A DNA stretch of 64,000 nucleotides. It comes from Chryseobacterium carnipullorum (GTDB lineage: Bacteria > Bacteroidota > Bacteroidia > Flavobacteriales > Weeksellaceae). Each line of letters begins with the position of its first letter. The first letter of the stretch is position 1. Location: the NCBI RefSeq assembly GCF_900142785.1, contig NZ_FRCD01000005.1, positions 62,001 to 126,000 of the forward strand, read 5' to 3'. Below, one piece after another: positions 1-10,241 of this stretch. The translations under genes were made by a program, and so were the position numbers. The notes beneath the pieces were generated by a model. The model saw nothing but the letters and a program-made list of their open reading frames with translations, searched no databases and had not been told where the DNA came from.

Positions 1-1
1 T

Positions 2-847
2 TCCACAAATAAACTGACCATTCTTCATACCAATGACCAGCACAGCAGAATAGAACCTTTTGATGCAAGCTATACCAAAAATCCCAATCAGGGTGGTTTT
101 GCAAGAAGGGCTAGTTTAATACAGCAAATAAGAAATCAGGAAAGCAATGTTTTGCTTCTGGATTCAGGTGATATTTTTCAGGGAACTCCTTATTTCAATT
201 TCTTCGGAGGTGAGCTGGAGTTTAAGCTGATGTCTATGATGAAGTATGATGCTTCAACAATGGGAAACCATGATTTTGACAATAGTTTAGATGGATTTTT
301 AAAAGTTCTTCCTAATGCAAAATTCCCTTTTATCTGTTCAAACTATGATTTTAAGAATACCGTTCTGGATGGAAAGACTTCACCGTATAAGATCTTTAAT
401 AAAAACGGAATAAAAGTAGGTATTTTCGGAGTAGGTATTCAACTGGACGGACTTGTGGGTAAAAAACAGTATGGTGAAACCGTATATTCGGATCCTGTAG
501 ATGTAGCCCAGCACTATTCCAACTTTCTTAAAAATGAACAAAAATGTGATCTTGTGATCTGCCTTTCGCACATAGGTTATGATTATGAAGATGAACCTAA
601 TAAAATAAGTGACAAAATTCTTGCTGCCAAAACAGAGAATATTGATATTATTCTGGGCGGACATACCCATACTTTTTTATCTGAACCACAAACCTTTACC
701 AACCGACAAGGGAAAAACGTTCTGGTCAATCAGGTAGGATGGGCAGGTCTTCTTCTTGGCAGAATAGATTTTTACTTTGATGCAAATAAAAACGTAAAGC
801 ATATTTCCTGGAACAACCAGACAATAGACAGCAGTATAACCGTATAA
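2..847 (+). CDS. Metallophosphatase / 5'-nucleotidase-like protein (5' end outside window)
   Basis: The reading frame is open from the first bases of the window, so the true start lies upstream. The visible part carries the calcineurin-like metallophosphatase signature blocks in order: LTILHTNDQHSRIEPF near the window edge, LLDSGDIFQGTPY, GNHDFD, LSHIGYD and GGHTHTF. These are the metal-binding Asp/His/Asn blocks of the UshA/5'-nucleotidase family. The C-terminal nucleotidase substrate domain is absent; in flavobacteria it is often a separate neighbouring gene, which would lie upstream here. Probable role is periplasmic nucleotide or phosphate-ester hydrolysis. The stop is one base before the start of the next gene, suggesting co-transcription. 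Confidence 0.85.
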   Translation, partial: STNKLTILHTNDQHSRIEPFDASYTKNPNQGGFARRASLIQQIRNQESNVLLLDSGDIFQGTPYFNFFGGELEFKLMSMMKYDASTMGNHDFDNSLDGFLKVLPNAKFPFICSNYDFKNTVLDGKTSPYKIFNKNGIKVGIFGVGIQLDGLVGKKQYGETVYSDPVDVAQHYSNFLKNEQKCDLVICLSHIGYDYEDEPNKISDKILAAKTENIDIILGGHTHTFLSEPQTFTNRQGKNVLVNQVGWAGLLLGRIDFYFDANKNVKHISWNNQTIDSSITV

Positions 848-848
848 T

Positions 849-3110
849 ATGAAAAAACTCTCATTACTCTCTCTCGCTACTTTAGCCTCCCTGCAATTCA
901 TCAATGCGCAGGTCATTTCATCAAAAAAATGGACGGATCATTTTTCCTACAACAATGTCTTGGCTATGAAGGAAGACAATGGAAAAATAGTAGCCGCGAC
1001 AGAAAATGGGATATTTTATTATACCATAGCAACAGGAGAAATTACTAAGCTGTCAAAAGCCACAGGTCTCCATGATGTTAATATATCTGCTTTTGACTAT
1101 AATCCGCAGACTAAGATCGCTGTGGTGGGATATGCCAACGGCTCAATGGACGTTATCACTCCTCAGGAAATCAAATATATTGTTGATATACCCATTGCAA
1201 CCGGTTATAATGGAAGCAAAAGAATCAATCATATTTCGATTACAGGAGATCAGGCGGTAATTTCTGTGGGTTATGGAGTTTCTATATTTAATATTAATAA
1301 GAAGGAATTCGGAGATTCTGCATTTTTTGTAAGCGGCGGTGTCTATGAAGCCAGTAATGAAGCCACTATTTTTGGAAACAAATTATATTCTGTTACCAAT
1401 ACAGGTTTGAAAAGTCACGAACTGAATACAACATTTCCCGTATTTTCTACATGGACTACGGAAATACCCGGATCCTTTAAGCATATTGACGGAGAGTCTT
1501 CCTCACTTATTTTTTCATCAGCAACTGCTGCATTTATCTACAATAGCGGAACCGGAACTCCTCTTCCCGGAACTTTTGGAGGTATCAAAGACATTACATT
1601 AAGTTCAAATAATATTGTAGTAACGGACAGTAGAATTTATACATTTGGATTAAACGGAGTCTTATTAAACGCTGTAAGTATGGGAGAAGACTGTAATACA
1701 GCTTTAACTGTCAACGGAAAAGTATATGGAGGAACGATACTTTCAGGAATAAAAGACGAAGGCGGTATCACTTATAAACCATCAGGTCCTTATTCCAACT
1801 CTTCATATAAAATTAATCTGTATGATAACAACCAGATGCTGGTGTCGTCAGGTTCAAGACTGAACAGGTATAATCAGCCTGGAGAAAATCCTAAAAAACC
1901 TGGATTTTACTACTTTAATGGATCGGAATGGATCTACCCGTCTTATTTCATAGGCAAGACTTTTCCCATCAATGTTCTTGATGCTGTAATGAACCCCGCT
2001 GACAACAGTGAAGTTTTTTTTACGAACTATACGGTAGGTGCGCAGGGTGTTTATAAAATGAAGTATAATCCCGGTAATAAAGATTTTGATCTATCAAAAT
2101 ATTATGACATGGGTGCACCCAGTATCTATTACCGTCGTCCCGTAGGTTTCGCATTTGACAATCAGAACAATATTTTCGTTTCTGTAGGTTTCCATGACGG
2201 CTCACCTTCGATAGGAATCTATGACAAGGCAGCGGATGATTTTATCATAAAAAAATTCGGAATATCAAGTGAAGGAATGCAAAAACCGATATTCCATGAA
2301 AATCAACTGTGGATTCCTATTCCCAGAAGTAATAATTTTATCGTATACGATTATAAAAATCCAACGAATCTTTCTGATGATGTAGATTATATCTTAAAAG
2401 ATTCTAATGGGTTCGCCGGAAATTCAAAGGGAACATTATCTGTTGCATTCAGTAAGTCCGGAGATGCCTGGATAGGCACTGACAGTGGTTTAAGAATAAT
2501 GTCCAATGCAGTAACAGAAATAAAAAATCCGGATCCTAAAGTAGAACCTATTATCATAGAGCAAGGCGGGCTTGGAGAAGAACTTTTCAGAGATGGTCAG
2601 ATACTGCAGATAGAAGTAGATGCAGGAGATTATAAATGGATCTCTGTAGACGGAGGTGGGGTATATTATCTTTCTTCCGACGGACAGCAAACCATTAAGC
2701 ATTTTACAAAAGAAAATTCGCCTCTTCCTACCAATTCAGTTACCGATATTAAGGTCGACAAAAAAACAGGAAAAGTATATTTTGTAACTTTTAACGGTAT
2801 TGTTGCCTACCAGGGAGATGTAGCTGATTTGACGGCCAATTTTGGAAATGTGGTAGTCTATCCTAACCCTGTAGTGTATTCAAATTTTAAAGGAAAGGTT
2901 ACCATTAAAGGTCTTGCTGAAAAAACCAATATCAGAATCACAGATGCCGCTGGAAATGTAATACATTCTGCAGTGGCCAGAGGAGGTTATTATGAATGGG
3001 ATCTTAATAATATGAAGGGGAACAGAGTAGCTTCCGGAATATATTTTGTACTGATGACCAACGAAGACGCATCAGATAAAGCTACCGCAAAAATAGCTGT
3101 GGTCAATTAA
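849..3110 (+). CDS. porZ: PorZ-like type IX secretion beta-propeller protein with T9SS sorting domain
   Basis: A 753-residue exported protein: signal peptide at residues 1-20 ending in INAQ, repeated propeller-type blades through about residue 650 (for example DYKWISVDGGGVYYL and GDAWIGTDSGLRIM), and a C-terminal type A sorting domain that begins VVVYPNPV and ends with ASGIYFVLM. The opening KKWTDHFSYNNVLAM resembles PorZ, the surface protein of the type IX secretion attachment complex that delivers A-LPS to the sortase. The position directly before recO agrees with what I recall for flavobacterial porZ. An unrelated two-component-regulator propeller protein is the alternative. Confidence 0.75.
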   Translation: MKKLSLLSLATLASLQFINAQVISSKKWTDHFSYNNVLAMKEDNGKIVAATENGIFYYTIATGEITKLSKATGLHDVNISAFDYNPQTKIAVVGYANGSMDVITPQEIKYIVDIPIATGYNGSKRINHISITGDQAVISVGYGVSIFNINKKEFGDSAFFVSGGVYEASNEATIFGNKLYSVTNTGLKSHELNTTFPVFSTWTTEIPGSFKHIDGESSSLIFSSATAAFIYNSGTGTPLPGTFGGIKDITLSSNNIVVTDSRIYTFGLNGVLLNAVSMGEDCNTALTVNGKVYGGTILSGIKDEGGITYKPSGPYSNSSYKINLYDNNQMLVSSGSRLNRYNQPGENPKKPGFYYFNGSEWIYPSYFIGKTFPINVLDAVMNPADNSEVFFTNYTVGAQGVYKMKYNPGNKDFDLSKYYDMGAPSIYYRRPVGFAFDNQNNIFVSVGFHDGSPSIGIYDKAADDFIIKKFGISSEGMQKPIFHENQLWIPIPRSNNFIVYDYKNPTNLSDDVDYILKDSNGFAGNSKGTLSVAFSKSGDAWIGTDSGLRIMSNAVTEIKNPDPKVEPIIIEQGGLGEELFRDGQILQIEVDAGDYKWISVDGGGVYYLSSDGQQTIKHFTKENSPLPTNSVTDIKVDKKTGKVYFVTFNGIVAYQGDVADLTANFGNVVVYPNPVVYSNFKGKVTIKGLAEKTNIRITDAAGNVIHSAVARGGYYEWDLNNMKGNRVASGIYFVLMTNEDASDKATAKIAVVN

Positions 3111-3796
3111 TGAATTCACAAAACGGATTTTTATTATCATTCATAAAATATGGCGAAAATGATGCTGTTCTGCATTGTTTTACAGAAGAGGATGGCTTTC
3201 AGACCTATTTCGTAAAAGGGATCTATGCTAAACGAAATAAAAAGAAAGCCTTGCTTCAGCCTCTGAGTATGCTCAGTTTTACCATTCATCCCACGAGAGG
3301 TAATGGAATACCATCAGTGTCTAGATTTGAACTGGTGAAGAATCCAGATATGTATATGGATATCAAAGCCAATACGGTCATATTTTTCATTTCGGACTTC
3401 CTTAATCAGATTTTAAGACACGAAAACAAAAACCCGGGCTTATTCTTTGGTATTGATGAATTTGTCACTGAACTGACCAGCAAAAACTATCAGTGTCATC
3501 TGTTATTTTTAATTAGGATATTAAAAATTCAGGGAGTTGCCCCTTTGATTAATAGCGGAACTTATTTGGATCCGGAAACCGGAACATTCTCTGCAGCCCC
3601 TGCTCACCAACTCTTCAATGAAGAAATATCAAATATCTGGAAAACAGCACTCTGCTCAGAAAACCTTTATACAACAAAAATACATTCGTCTTTAAGAAAA
3701 GATTTCCTGGACAGTCTTCTGGTCTACTATCATTATCATATGACAGATTTTAAGGTCCCGGCATCACTGGAGGTGATCCAGCAGATATTTGAATGA
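3110..3796 (+). CDS. recO: DNA repair protein RecO
   Basis: A 228-residue protein of usual RecO length. It starts with an OB-fold N-terminal segment (GFLLSFIKYGENDAVLHCFT, then GIYAKRNKKKALLQPLSML) followed by a helical C-terminal domain. RecO acts in the RecFOR pathway, loading RecA onto SSB-coated gaps and annealing single strands. The start codon overlaps the porZ stop codon by one base (TAATG), so translation is probably coupled. No zinc-binding cysteine cluster is visible, as is common in this phylum. Confidence 0.9.
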   Translation: MNSQNGFLLSFIKYGENDAVLHCFTEEDGFQTYFVKGIYAKRNKKKALLQPLSMLSFTIHPTRGNGIPSVSRFELVKNPDMYMDIKANTVIFFISDFLNQILRHENKNPGLFFGIDEFVTELTSKNYQCHLLFLIRILKIQGVAPLINSGTYLDPETGTFSAAPAHQLFNEEISNIWKTALCSENLYTTKIHSSLRKDFLDSLLVYYHYHMTDFKVPASLEVIQQIFE

Positions 3797-3877
3797 TATA
3801 AGATTTTTTGTTTTTAATAAAGCTTGAGGATGGAAGATGGAAATTATAAAAAATCACCTTGTATCGTCCCTCAACTC

Positions 3878-6535
3878 TTAACGCTTCGTTTCTCCCGGCA
3901 TTTCCGTTTCAGATTCAGCTATTTCTTTTTTAGAGAATCTTGGTTGTAGGATTTTTGCAATAAGTCCTGTCCATCCTGTCTGGTGGGAAGCTCCCACTCC
4001 CCTTCCATTATCACCATGAAAATATTCGTAGAATAAGATATAATCTTTAAAATCCGGATCCGTCTGAAACCTTTCATACTGCCCATTCACCGGACGTTTT
4101 CCGTTTTCATCTTTTAAAAATATCTTAGAAAGCCTTTTGCTTAGAGAATCTGCAATCTCATCCAGATTGGAGTAATTTCCGCTTCCCGTAGGATATTCTA
4201 CTATAAAATCCGGACTGTAATAAAAGAAAAACCGCTGAAGGCTCTCAATAATGAGAAAATTGATTGGAAACCATACCGGCCCACGCCAATTGCTGTTTCC
4301 TCCGAAAAGTCCGCTATCACTTTCTGCAGGCATATATTTCACACAGTAATCGGTTCCGTTTAAATTTAAGGTATAGGGATTTTTTTCATATTCTTTAGAC
4401 AATGCACGCACTCCATAATCGCTCAGAAACTCTTCCGGATTCAGCATTCTGCTTAAAAGTCTCTTTAAACGATGACCACGGAGCAGTGAGAGAAGGTGTT
4501 TGGAATCCTGTCCTTTCACTTCCCATCTGGATACGAGGGAGGCCAGTTCGGGTTTATTTTCAAGTACCCATTTCATTCTTTTTTTGAAATTGGGCAGTTT
4601 TTCAATCATTTCATCATCGATCACCTCAACGGCAAACATGGGAATCAGCCCTACAATCGTGCGCAACTTTAAGTACATATGATTACCATCACTGGAAGCA
4701 ATGGCATCATAGAAAAATTCATCTTCCTGATCCCAGAGGCTGAACTCTTCTTCGCCCATATTATCGAGTGAATTGGCAATGGCAAGGAAGTGTTCAAAAA
4801 ACTTCATCGCCATTTCTTCATAAACAATGTTGTATAAAGCCAGTTCGAGTGCAATTCTCATCATATTCAACGCAAACATGGCCATCCAGCTTGTTCCGTC
4901 CGACTGTTCCAGCTGTTCTCCATTGGGAAGGGTTGTATTGCGGTCAAAAACCCCAATATTATCCAGTCCTAAAAAGCCTCCTTCAAAAATATTATTTCCG
5001 TTGTTGTCTTTCTTATTCACCCACCATGTAAAATTCATGAGGAGTTTCTGAAAAGCACTCTCCAAAAATTCAATATCCGGTTTTCCTTTGATGTATTCAT
5101 CTATTTTAAACACTCTGAAAACAGCCCATGCATGAACCGGCGGATTCACATCGCTTAAATTCCATTCATAAGCAGGAAGCTGGCCATTGGGATGCATATA
5201 CCATTCAAACAGAAAAAGTTTCAGCTGATATTTTGCAAAATCCGGATCTATCAATGAAAAACTAATGGTATGAAACGCAAGATCCCAGGTCGCATACCAC
5301 GGATATTCCCATTTATCCGGCATGGAAATAATATGTTCGTTATTCAGATGCTTCCATTGGTAATTCCGGATCTTCTCACGGGATTTGGGAGGTGGTATTT
5401 CTGCCGGATCTCCTTTCAGCCACTTTTCCACATTATAATGATAGTACATTTTGTTCCAGAGCATTCCTGCAAAAGCCTGTCTCTGAACCAATTTTTCGTC
5501 GTCCGACTCTATTCCCCTCTGAATTTCAGCATAAAACTCATCTGCTTCTTTTTTCCTTAACTCAAAGACTTCTTCAAAATCGGCAAAAGGTTCTTTTAGT
5601 TCTTTATCTGTTATTCTGAATTCAAAAATTTTAGACGTTCCTGCTTTCAGTACGTCATCAATAAAAAAAGCAGCTTTAGTTCCGTTACTTTGAGGATTAA
5701 CGGCCTGAGAATTTCCATTAATGACAAAATCATTAATTCCGTCTTTGCAGTATTTTACTTCACTGGGAGATTGATACAGTCTTTCAGTATTGGTTTCATT
5801 ATTACAGAACAGTGTTTTTAATGACTCTTTTGCATAGATATTTTTAATCTCAAGATCCTTATGATCAATCGCAATATGTTGCGGATCTTCGCTATTCAGC
5901 TTCGGTCTGTAATCATCGTATCCCCAGTTCCATGTATTTCTGAACCATATTGTAGGTAGTATGACAAGCGGTGCCTCTTTTTCAGACTTATTGACGACTG
6001 TAAGCTTAACTAAGATATCGTGCTCACTTTCTTTAGCATATTCAATAAACAGGTCAAAATACTCATTTTGATCAAAGACTCCGGTATCGATCAACTCATA
6101 TTCAGGCTCATTTTTACCTTTTTTGGCATTCGTTTCTAAAAGATCTTCATAAGGAAAAGCATTCTGAGGATATTTGTACAACATCTTCATATAGGAATGC
6201 GTTGGGGTAGAATCCAGATAATAAAAATATTCCTTGACATCTTCCCCGTGATTTCCCTGCCCGTTGGTAAGACCGAAAAAACGTTCTTTGACCATTTTAT
6301 CCTTTTTATTCCAGAATCCGATGGAAAAGACCAGCTTCTGAAGATCATCACAGATTCCACAAATCCCCTCTTCACCCCAGCGGTAGGTTTTGGCTTCTGC
6401 GGTATCATAGCTGGTATAGTTCCATGCATCTCCGTTTCCGCTATAATCTTCGCGGACAAGCCCCCATTCGCGATTGCTGACATAGGGTCCCCATTTTTTC
6501 CATGAGATTTCTGAAAGTCTTTGTTTTTCGGACAT
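3878..6535 (-). CDS. GH63 / MGH1-like glucosidase
   Basis: An 885-residue protein without a signal peptide, so probably cytoplasmic. It has an N-terminal beta-sandwich part and an (alpha/alpha)6-barrel C-terminal part with blocks typical of glycoside hydrolase family 63 and mannosylglycerate-hydrolase-like enzymes: WYATWDLAFHTISFSLIDPD, PAYEWNLSDVNPPVHAW, LWDQEDEFFYDAI and GPVWFPINFLIIESL. The likely reaction is exo-hydrolysis of an alpha-glucoside or mannosyl-type compound; the substrate cannot be read from sequence. The SDR gene upstream on the same strand is annotated in this family as glucose dehydrogenase-like, so a small sugar or compatible-solute unit is possible. Confidence 0.75.
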   Translation of the reverse strand: MSEKQRLSEISWKKWGPYVSNREWGLVREDYSGNGDAWNYTSYDTAEAKTYRWGEEGICGICDDLQKLVFSIGFWNKKDKMVKERFFGLTNGQGNHGEDVKEYFYYLDSTPTHSYMKMLYKYPQNAFPYEDLLETNAKKGKNEPEYELIDTGVFDQNEYFDLFIEYAKESEHDILVKLTVVNKSEKEAPLVILPTIWFRNTWNWGYDDYRPKLNSEDPQHIAIDHKDLEIKNIYAKESLKTLFCNNETNTERLYQSPSEVKYCKDGINDFVINGNSQAVNPQSNGTKAAFFIDDVLKAGTSKIFEFRITDKELKEPFADFEEVFELRKKEADEFYAEIQRGIESDDEKLVQRQAFAGMLWNKMYYHYNVEKWLKGDPAEIPPPKSREKIRNYQWKHLNNEHIISMPDKWEYPWYATWDLAFHTISFSLIDPDFAKYQLKLFLFEWYMHPNGQLPAYEWNLSDVNPPVHAWAVFRVFKIDEYIKGKPDIEFLESAFQKLLMNFTWWVNKKDNNGNNIFEGGFLGLDNIGVFDRNTTLPNGEQLEQSDGTSWMAMFALNMMRIALELALYNIVYEEMAMKFFEHFLAIANSLDNMGEEEFSLWDQEDEFFYDAIASSDGNHMYLKLRTIVGLIPMFAVEVIDDEMIEKLPNFKKRMKWVLENKPELASLVSRWEVKGQDSKHLLSLLRGHRLKRLLSRMLNPEEFLSDYGVRALSKEYEKNPYTLNLNGTDYCVKYMPAESDSGLFGGNSNWRGPVWFPINFLIIESLQRFFFYYSPDFIVEYPTGSGNYSNLDEIADSLSKRLSKIFLKDENGKRPVNGQYERFQTDPDFKDYILFYEYFHGDNGRGVGASHQTGWTGLIAKILQPRFSKKEIAESETEMPGETKR

Positions 6536-6685
6536 GTGTTGATTTTTTTTTAAAATATATCGATCAGTGGAGAAAAGAATAAAGAAAAAAGACTTAAGAC
6601 GTGGGATTTCAGACGATTAAATAAGAGGCTTCTGCAGGCACTAGAACACTCTCAAACATTAATACTATTGAAAACTTAAAACGAC

Positions 6686-7495
6686 CTATCCTCCTGTAGA
6701 AAAGCTTTCAAATGTGGTCATACCTCCGTCTACGAAAATGCTTGTTCCTGTGATATAATCTGCCAGATCACTTGCCAGAAAAGCGGCTAAATTCCCGATA
6801 TCCTCTGGCTGCCCTATTCTATCATACGGAATAAGATGAAGCAGGGAATTCAAAGCCTCAGGTGTACCCCATGCCTCTTTATTGATTGGGGTTTGAATGG
6901 CACCGGGACAGATAGAATTCACACGGATTTTATTGGCACCATATTCCTGTGCAAGAGTTTGCATAAGCATTCTGATGGCCCCTTTGCTGGAAGCATAATT
7001 GGCATGTCCTGCCCATGGAATAATTTCGTGAACAGAACTGATATGAATGATTTTCCCACAGGCAACGGAACGGGACCGATCTATCCCTCTACGAAGAAAT
7101 TCCTTAATAGCTTCGCGGGCGCAGAGAAATTGTCCGGTAAGATTTACACCAATCACGGCATTCCACTGATCAAGGGTCATTTCAGTAAACTTTGAGTCTT
7201 TTTGAATTCCGGCATTATTAATAAGGATATCTACGGTTCCGAATTGTGAAACGGTATCTTCAAACATCTTAACCACCTGGTCTTCTTTAGAAACATCACA
7301 CTGATAGGTCATTCCTTTTCCTCCGGCATCTGTAATTTCTTTTAAGACAGCCTGCGCATCATCGGTTGATCTTTCCGAAGAGTGATTCACAATAACAGTT
7401 GCCCCCGCAGATGCAAGTGATTTTGCAATTCCTGAACCTATTCCGCTTGAGCCTCCAGTAACGACAGCTACCTGATTACGAAGTGATATTTCCAT
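6686..7495 (-). CDS. SDR family oxidoreductase, glucose 1-dehydrogenase-like
   Basis: A 269-residue classical short-chain dehydrogenase. The nucleotide-binding motif VTGGSSGIGSG is near residue 12, the NNAG block is intact, the catalytic Ser is in HISSVHE and the Tyr/Lys pair is in YASSKG. The C-terminal GTSIFVDGGMT is the family ending. The pattern with an E-I-P-W-A-G insertion before the catalytic Tyr is like Bacillus glucose 1-dehydrogenases. It probably oxidises a sugar or alcohol with NAD(P). It lies upstream of the GH63 gene with a 150-nt gap, so co-transcription is possible but not certain. Confidence 0.85.
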   Translation of the reverse strand: MEISLRNQVAVVTGGSSGIGSGIAKSLASAGATVIVNHSSERSTDDAQAVLKEITDAGGKGMTYQCDVSKEDQVVKMFEDTVSQFGTVDILINNAGIQKDSKFTEMTLDQWNAVIGVNLTGQFLCAREAIKEFLRRGIDRSRSVACGKIIHISSVHEIIPWAGHANYASSKGAIRMLMQTLAQEYGANKIRVNSICPGAIQTPINKEAWGTPEALNSLLHLIPYDRIGQPEDIGNLAAFLASDLADYITGTSIFVDGGMTTFESFSTGG

Positions 7496-7687
7496 ATTTT
7501 ATTATTTGATCTTACTCAAAGTTATGGAAAGAAATCAGCCGGATGGAATTTTTAAATTTAAAATTTTATTAAAGTTTTTCAGACGAAGCCTTATGAACGT
7601 TTAAAGAATAAAAATGAACGTTTCAACTCATTTTATAATTTTGAAAGGAAAAACATCTTTTACTTTGTATTCAATTCAAGCCTATTT

Positions 7688-8629
7688 ATGAAAAACAAGA
7701 TGATTACAACCGGACTTGTCATCACAGGTATTTTTGCACTCATGCAACTGTACCGTCCAAAAATAGATAAAGGACATCATGAAAGTCAAAAAAAAGTATT
7801 TCCTCACGATGTGCAGGTGATTCTTAAAAACTCATGTTACGACTGTCATTCCAACCAGCAAAATTTAAAATGGTTTGATCAGATCGCACCTGCCAACTGG
7901 ATCGTTGCAGACCATGTTAACAGGGCAAAAAGTGTTTTAAATTTTTCAGAATTTGATCAGCTTCAAAAATCCGATCAAAATACCAAAATATGGGGAGCTG
8001 TTAATAAAATCATGCTGGGTGCAATGCCGTTAAAGAGTTATTTAACATTACACCCTGAAGCCAAAGTGTCAAACGCTGACCTGGAAAAACTTAAAAAGTA
8101 CGCCCTTACGCTGGCTCCTGAACAAAAAAAGGACACAGCAAAAGATCATAAGCTCAATTTACAATATGCTGCATGGCGTGACAAAGAGATGAAAACGCCC
8201 CAAAAGTCACCTGTTGCCGTAAATGGAATCGCTTATATCCCGGAATATAAAAACTGGACTCCAATAAGCACGACCCAAAGAATTGATAATGGAACATTGC
8301 GTATTATTTTCGGAAATAACATTGCCATACAGGCCATCAAAGAACATCATACAAACCCCTGGCCAGATGGAAGCATTATTGCCAAAGTCAACTGGGAATC
8401 TTTGACGACTCCCGATGGAAATATTTCTCCCGGTGCTTTCAGGGCTGTGGAATATATGATTAAAGACCGTAAAAAATATGCTTCTACCAAGGGATGGGGA
8501 TGGGCAAGATTTTTGACTACTGACCTGAAGCCCTACGGAAATGATGAAAGTTTTACGAAAGAGTGTGTCAATTGTCATACTCCTGTAGCCAATACCGATT
8601 ATGTTTTCACCTTACCAATGCAACACTAA
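7688..8629 (+). CDS. Haem-binding domain plus cytochrome P460 domain protein
   Basis: A 313-residue exported protein with an N-terminal hydrophobic anchor (residues 5-22). Two c-type haem motifs are present: CYDCH at residues 50-54 in the DHB-type haem-binding domain, and CVNCH at residues 293-297 at the end of a cytochrome P460-type domain (GWGWARFLTTDLKPYG precedes it). P460 proteins are periplasmic haem proteins that handle reactive nitrogen or small oxidisable molecules; the exact role here is unknown. The next gene starts one base after the stop, so the two form a tight operon. Confidence 0.8.
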   Translation: MKNKMITTGLVITGIFALMQLYRPKIDKGHHESQKKVFPHDVQVILKNSCYDCHSNQQNLKWFDQIAPANWIVADHVNRAKSVLNFSEFDQLQKSDQNTKIWGAVNKIMLGAMPLKSYLTLHPEAKVSNADLEKLKKYALTLAPEQKKDTAKDHKLNLQYAAWRDKEMKTPQKSPVAVNGIAYIPEYKNWTPISTTQRIDNGTLRIIFGNNIAIQAIKEHHTNPWPDGSIIAKVNWESLTTPDGNISPGAFRAVEYMIKDRKKYASTKGWGWARFLTTDLKPYGNDESFTKECVNCHTPVANTDYVFTLPMQH

Positions 8630-8630
8630 T

Positions 8631-9107
8631 ATGAAATACCTTATCCTTACCATTACCTTTTCTTTTTTGCTCTGTTCATGTAATAAAGCATTCCCGGAAA
8701 ACAGAAATCAGCAAGCATCTCTTCCTGAAAAATTCAATTTTAAAGAGATGAAGCTTAAAACCATTACCACTTTTATCCATCCGAAAAACCATACAACAAG
8801 TACATTATATGGTAATGAGAACGCCTATAATGCACTGCTACAGTCAGATTCCACCCCTAGTAACAGCAGTAAAAATTTAGTGCTGATCACATGGAAACAA
8901 CAAGATGATCCTAACTGGTTTGGTGCAAAAATCCCTGGCTCGCTGGTGAGTATTGAGACTTTAAAAACAAATACCAACTTTAAAGATCTACAAAATATCA
9001 CCTATGAATTTTTGCCTGGTGCTCACTCAGAAAAAGATATCCCAGCATCGGATAAGGGCAAGCGGATCAAAGCTATTCTGGCATTGCAGCCAGCCGTCAT
9101 GCCTTAA
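8631..9107 (+). CDS. Small lipoprotein, P460-operon partner
   Basis: A 158-residue predicted lipoprotein: a hydrophobic leader and a lipobox ending in CSC at about residues 14-16. The ATG at 8631 was chosen over one in frame at 8601 because it starts the signal sequence and leaves a one-base gap to the preceding gene. The stretch TSTLYGNENAYNALL and the block KNLVLITWKQQDDPNWFGA resemble the non-haem region of cytochrome P460 family proteins, but no CxxCH is present. Function is unknown; by context it is an outer-membrane or periplasmic partner of the upstream haem protein. Confidence 0.7.
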   Translation: MKYLILTITFSFLLCSCNKAFPENRNQQASLPEKFNFKEMKLKTITTFIHPKNHTTSTLYGNENAYNALLQSDSTPSNSSKNLVLITWKQQDDPNWFGAKIPGSLVSIETLKTNTNFKDLQNITYEFLPGAHSEKDIPASDKGKRIKAILALQPAVMP

Positions 9108-9215
9108 AAAAAGAAAAATATAGTTGAAGGTTTTAAAAAGCGATCTATCGTTTCAGTAATTAACATTGAATTTTTGTACCTTGTTGAAGCCAGTTTTAAT
9201 TTTGTAACTCATCAC

Positions 9216-10241
9216 ATGCAGCCGAATAGAAATACTTTTAACGTTTCTCCGAAAATAATATGGCTGAGCTCTGTGTTTATGGCTATTCTGGCCTCTATTC
9301 CAAAGGTTCTTCAGATTAATATTACAACATCAGAATTGGCTGTGGATGCAGGAATGGCTTTCATCTACACTTTATTTATATGGTACTATAATCTCTACAG
9401 CCTACCAAGATTTTCAGTACCCGGAAACAGCCGGAATCAACTGACTAAGAAACTTGTGATCAGTTTGATTTCAGGAACGGTATTCATGGCTATTTTAGTC
9501 GCTTTGTACCATCTGATTTTTTCTCATTATCAGTTTCTGCCGATGTTTCTTATGTACCAGTTTAGAGGAATTTTAATTAATCTTACGGTCTTTTTACTGA
9601 TTCACTTCATTTACCAAAGCTATGACACCCAACAGGTAAAATTACAGCTTGAGAAAATAAAGACCGATAATCTGAATGCTCAATACGAACTATTAAAACA
9701 ACAGGTCAATCCTCATTTTTTATTCAATAGCCTCAATACGCTGAAATCAATGATTGATGTACAGGATAGTCAGGCGTCGGATTTTGTTGTGAAATTATCC
9801 AATTTTTATCGTTTTTCGCTTGAAAGCAGAAGGGAGAATGTTGTCCCGCTTGATAAAGAAATTGCTATTTTGGAAGCTTATACATTTCTGCTGAAATCAA
9901 GGTTTGAAGAGGGTTTCCAAATTGAAATTTCAATTTCAGACAAGACCAGACCATCTTTAATTCCTCCTTTTACGCTGCAACTTCTTATTGAAAACAGTAT
10001 TAAGCATAATATTGTATCATTGGAGAAACCCATCCGTATAACCATCTTTGAAGAGGATCGTCAACTGGTGATTCAAAATAATATACAGCCCAAAAGAAAT
10101 GTAGAGCAATCGTCCGGAATAGGACTGGATAATATAAAAGGCAGATATGCACACTTAACAGATCAACCTGTAAAAGTGATCCATAATAAAGATTTTTTCA
10201 TTGTTAAATTACCGCTTGTCTATGAATATTCTCATTATTGA
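9216..10241 (+). CDS. LytS/YehU-type sensor histidine kinase
   Basis: About 341 residues from the ATG at 9216; a TTG at 9174 would add 14 residues that look like leader sequence. Four hydrophobic segments lie in the first 150 residues, then a coiled linker, the phosphoacceptor box QVNPHFLFNSLNTLKSM, and an N-box PPFTLQLLIENSIKHN with a GIGLDNIKGR ATP-lid. This is the small membrane kinase family that pairs with LytTR response regulators. The response regulator start overlaps this gene by 20 bases, so they form a two-component operon. The signal is unknown. Confidence 0.9.
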   Translation: MQPNRNTFNVSPKIIWLSSVFMAILASIPKVLQINITTSELAVDAGMAFIYTLFIWYYNLYSLPRFSVPGNSRNQLTKKLVISLISGTVFMAILVALYHLIFSHYQFLPMFLMYQFRGILINLTVFLLIHFIYQSYDTQQVKLQLEKIKTDNLNAQYELLKQQVNPHFLFNSLNTLKSMIDVQDSQASDFVVKLSNFYRFSLESRRENVVPLDKEIAILEAYTFLLKSRFEEGFQIEISISDKTRPSLIPPFTLQLLIENSIKHNIVSLEKPIRITIFEEDRQLVIQNNIQPKRNVEQSSGIGLDNIKGRYAHLTDQPVKVIHNKDFFIVKLPLVYEYSHY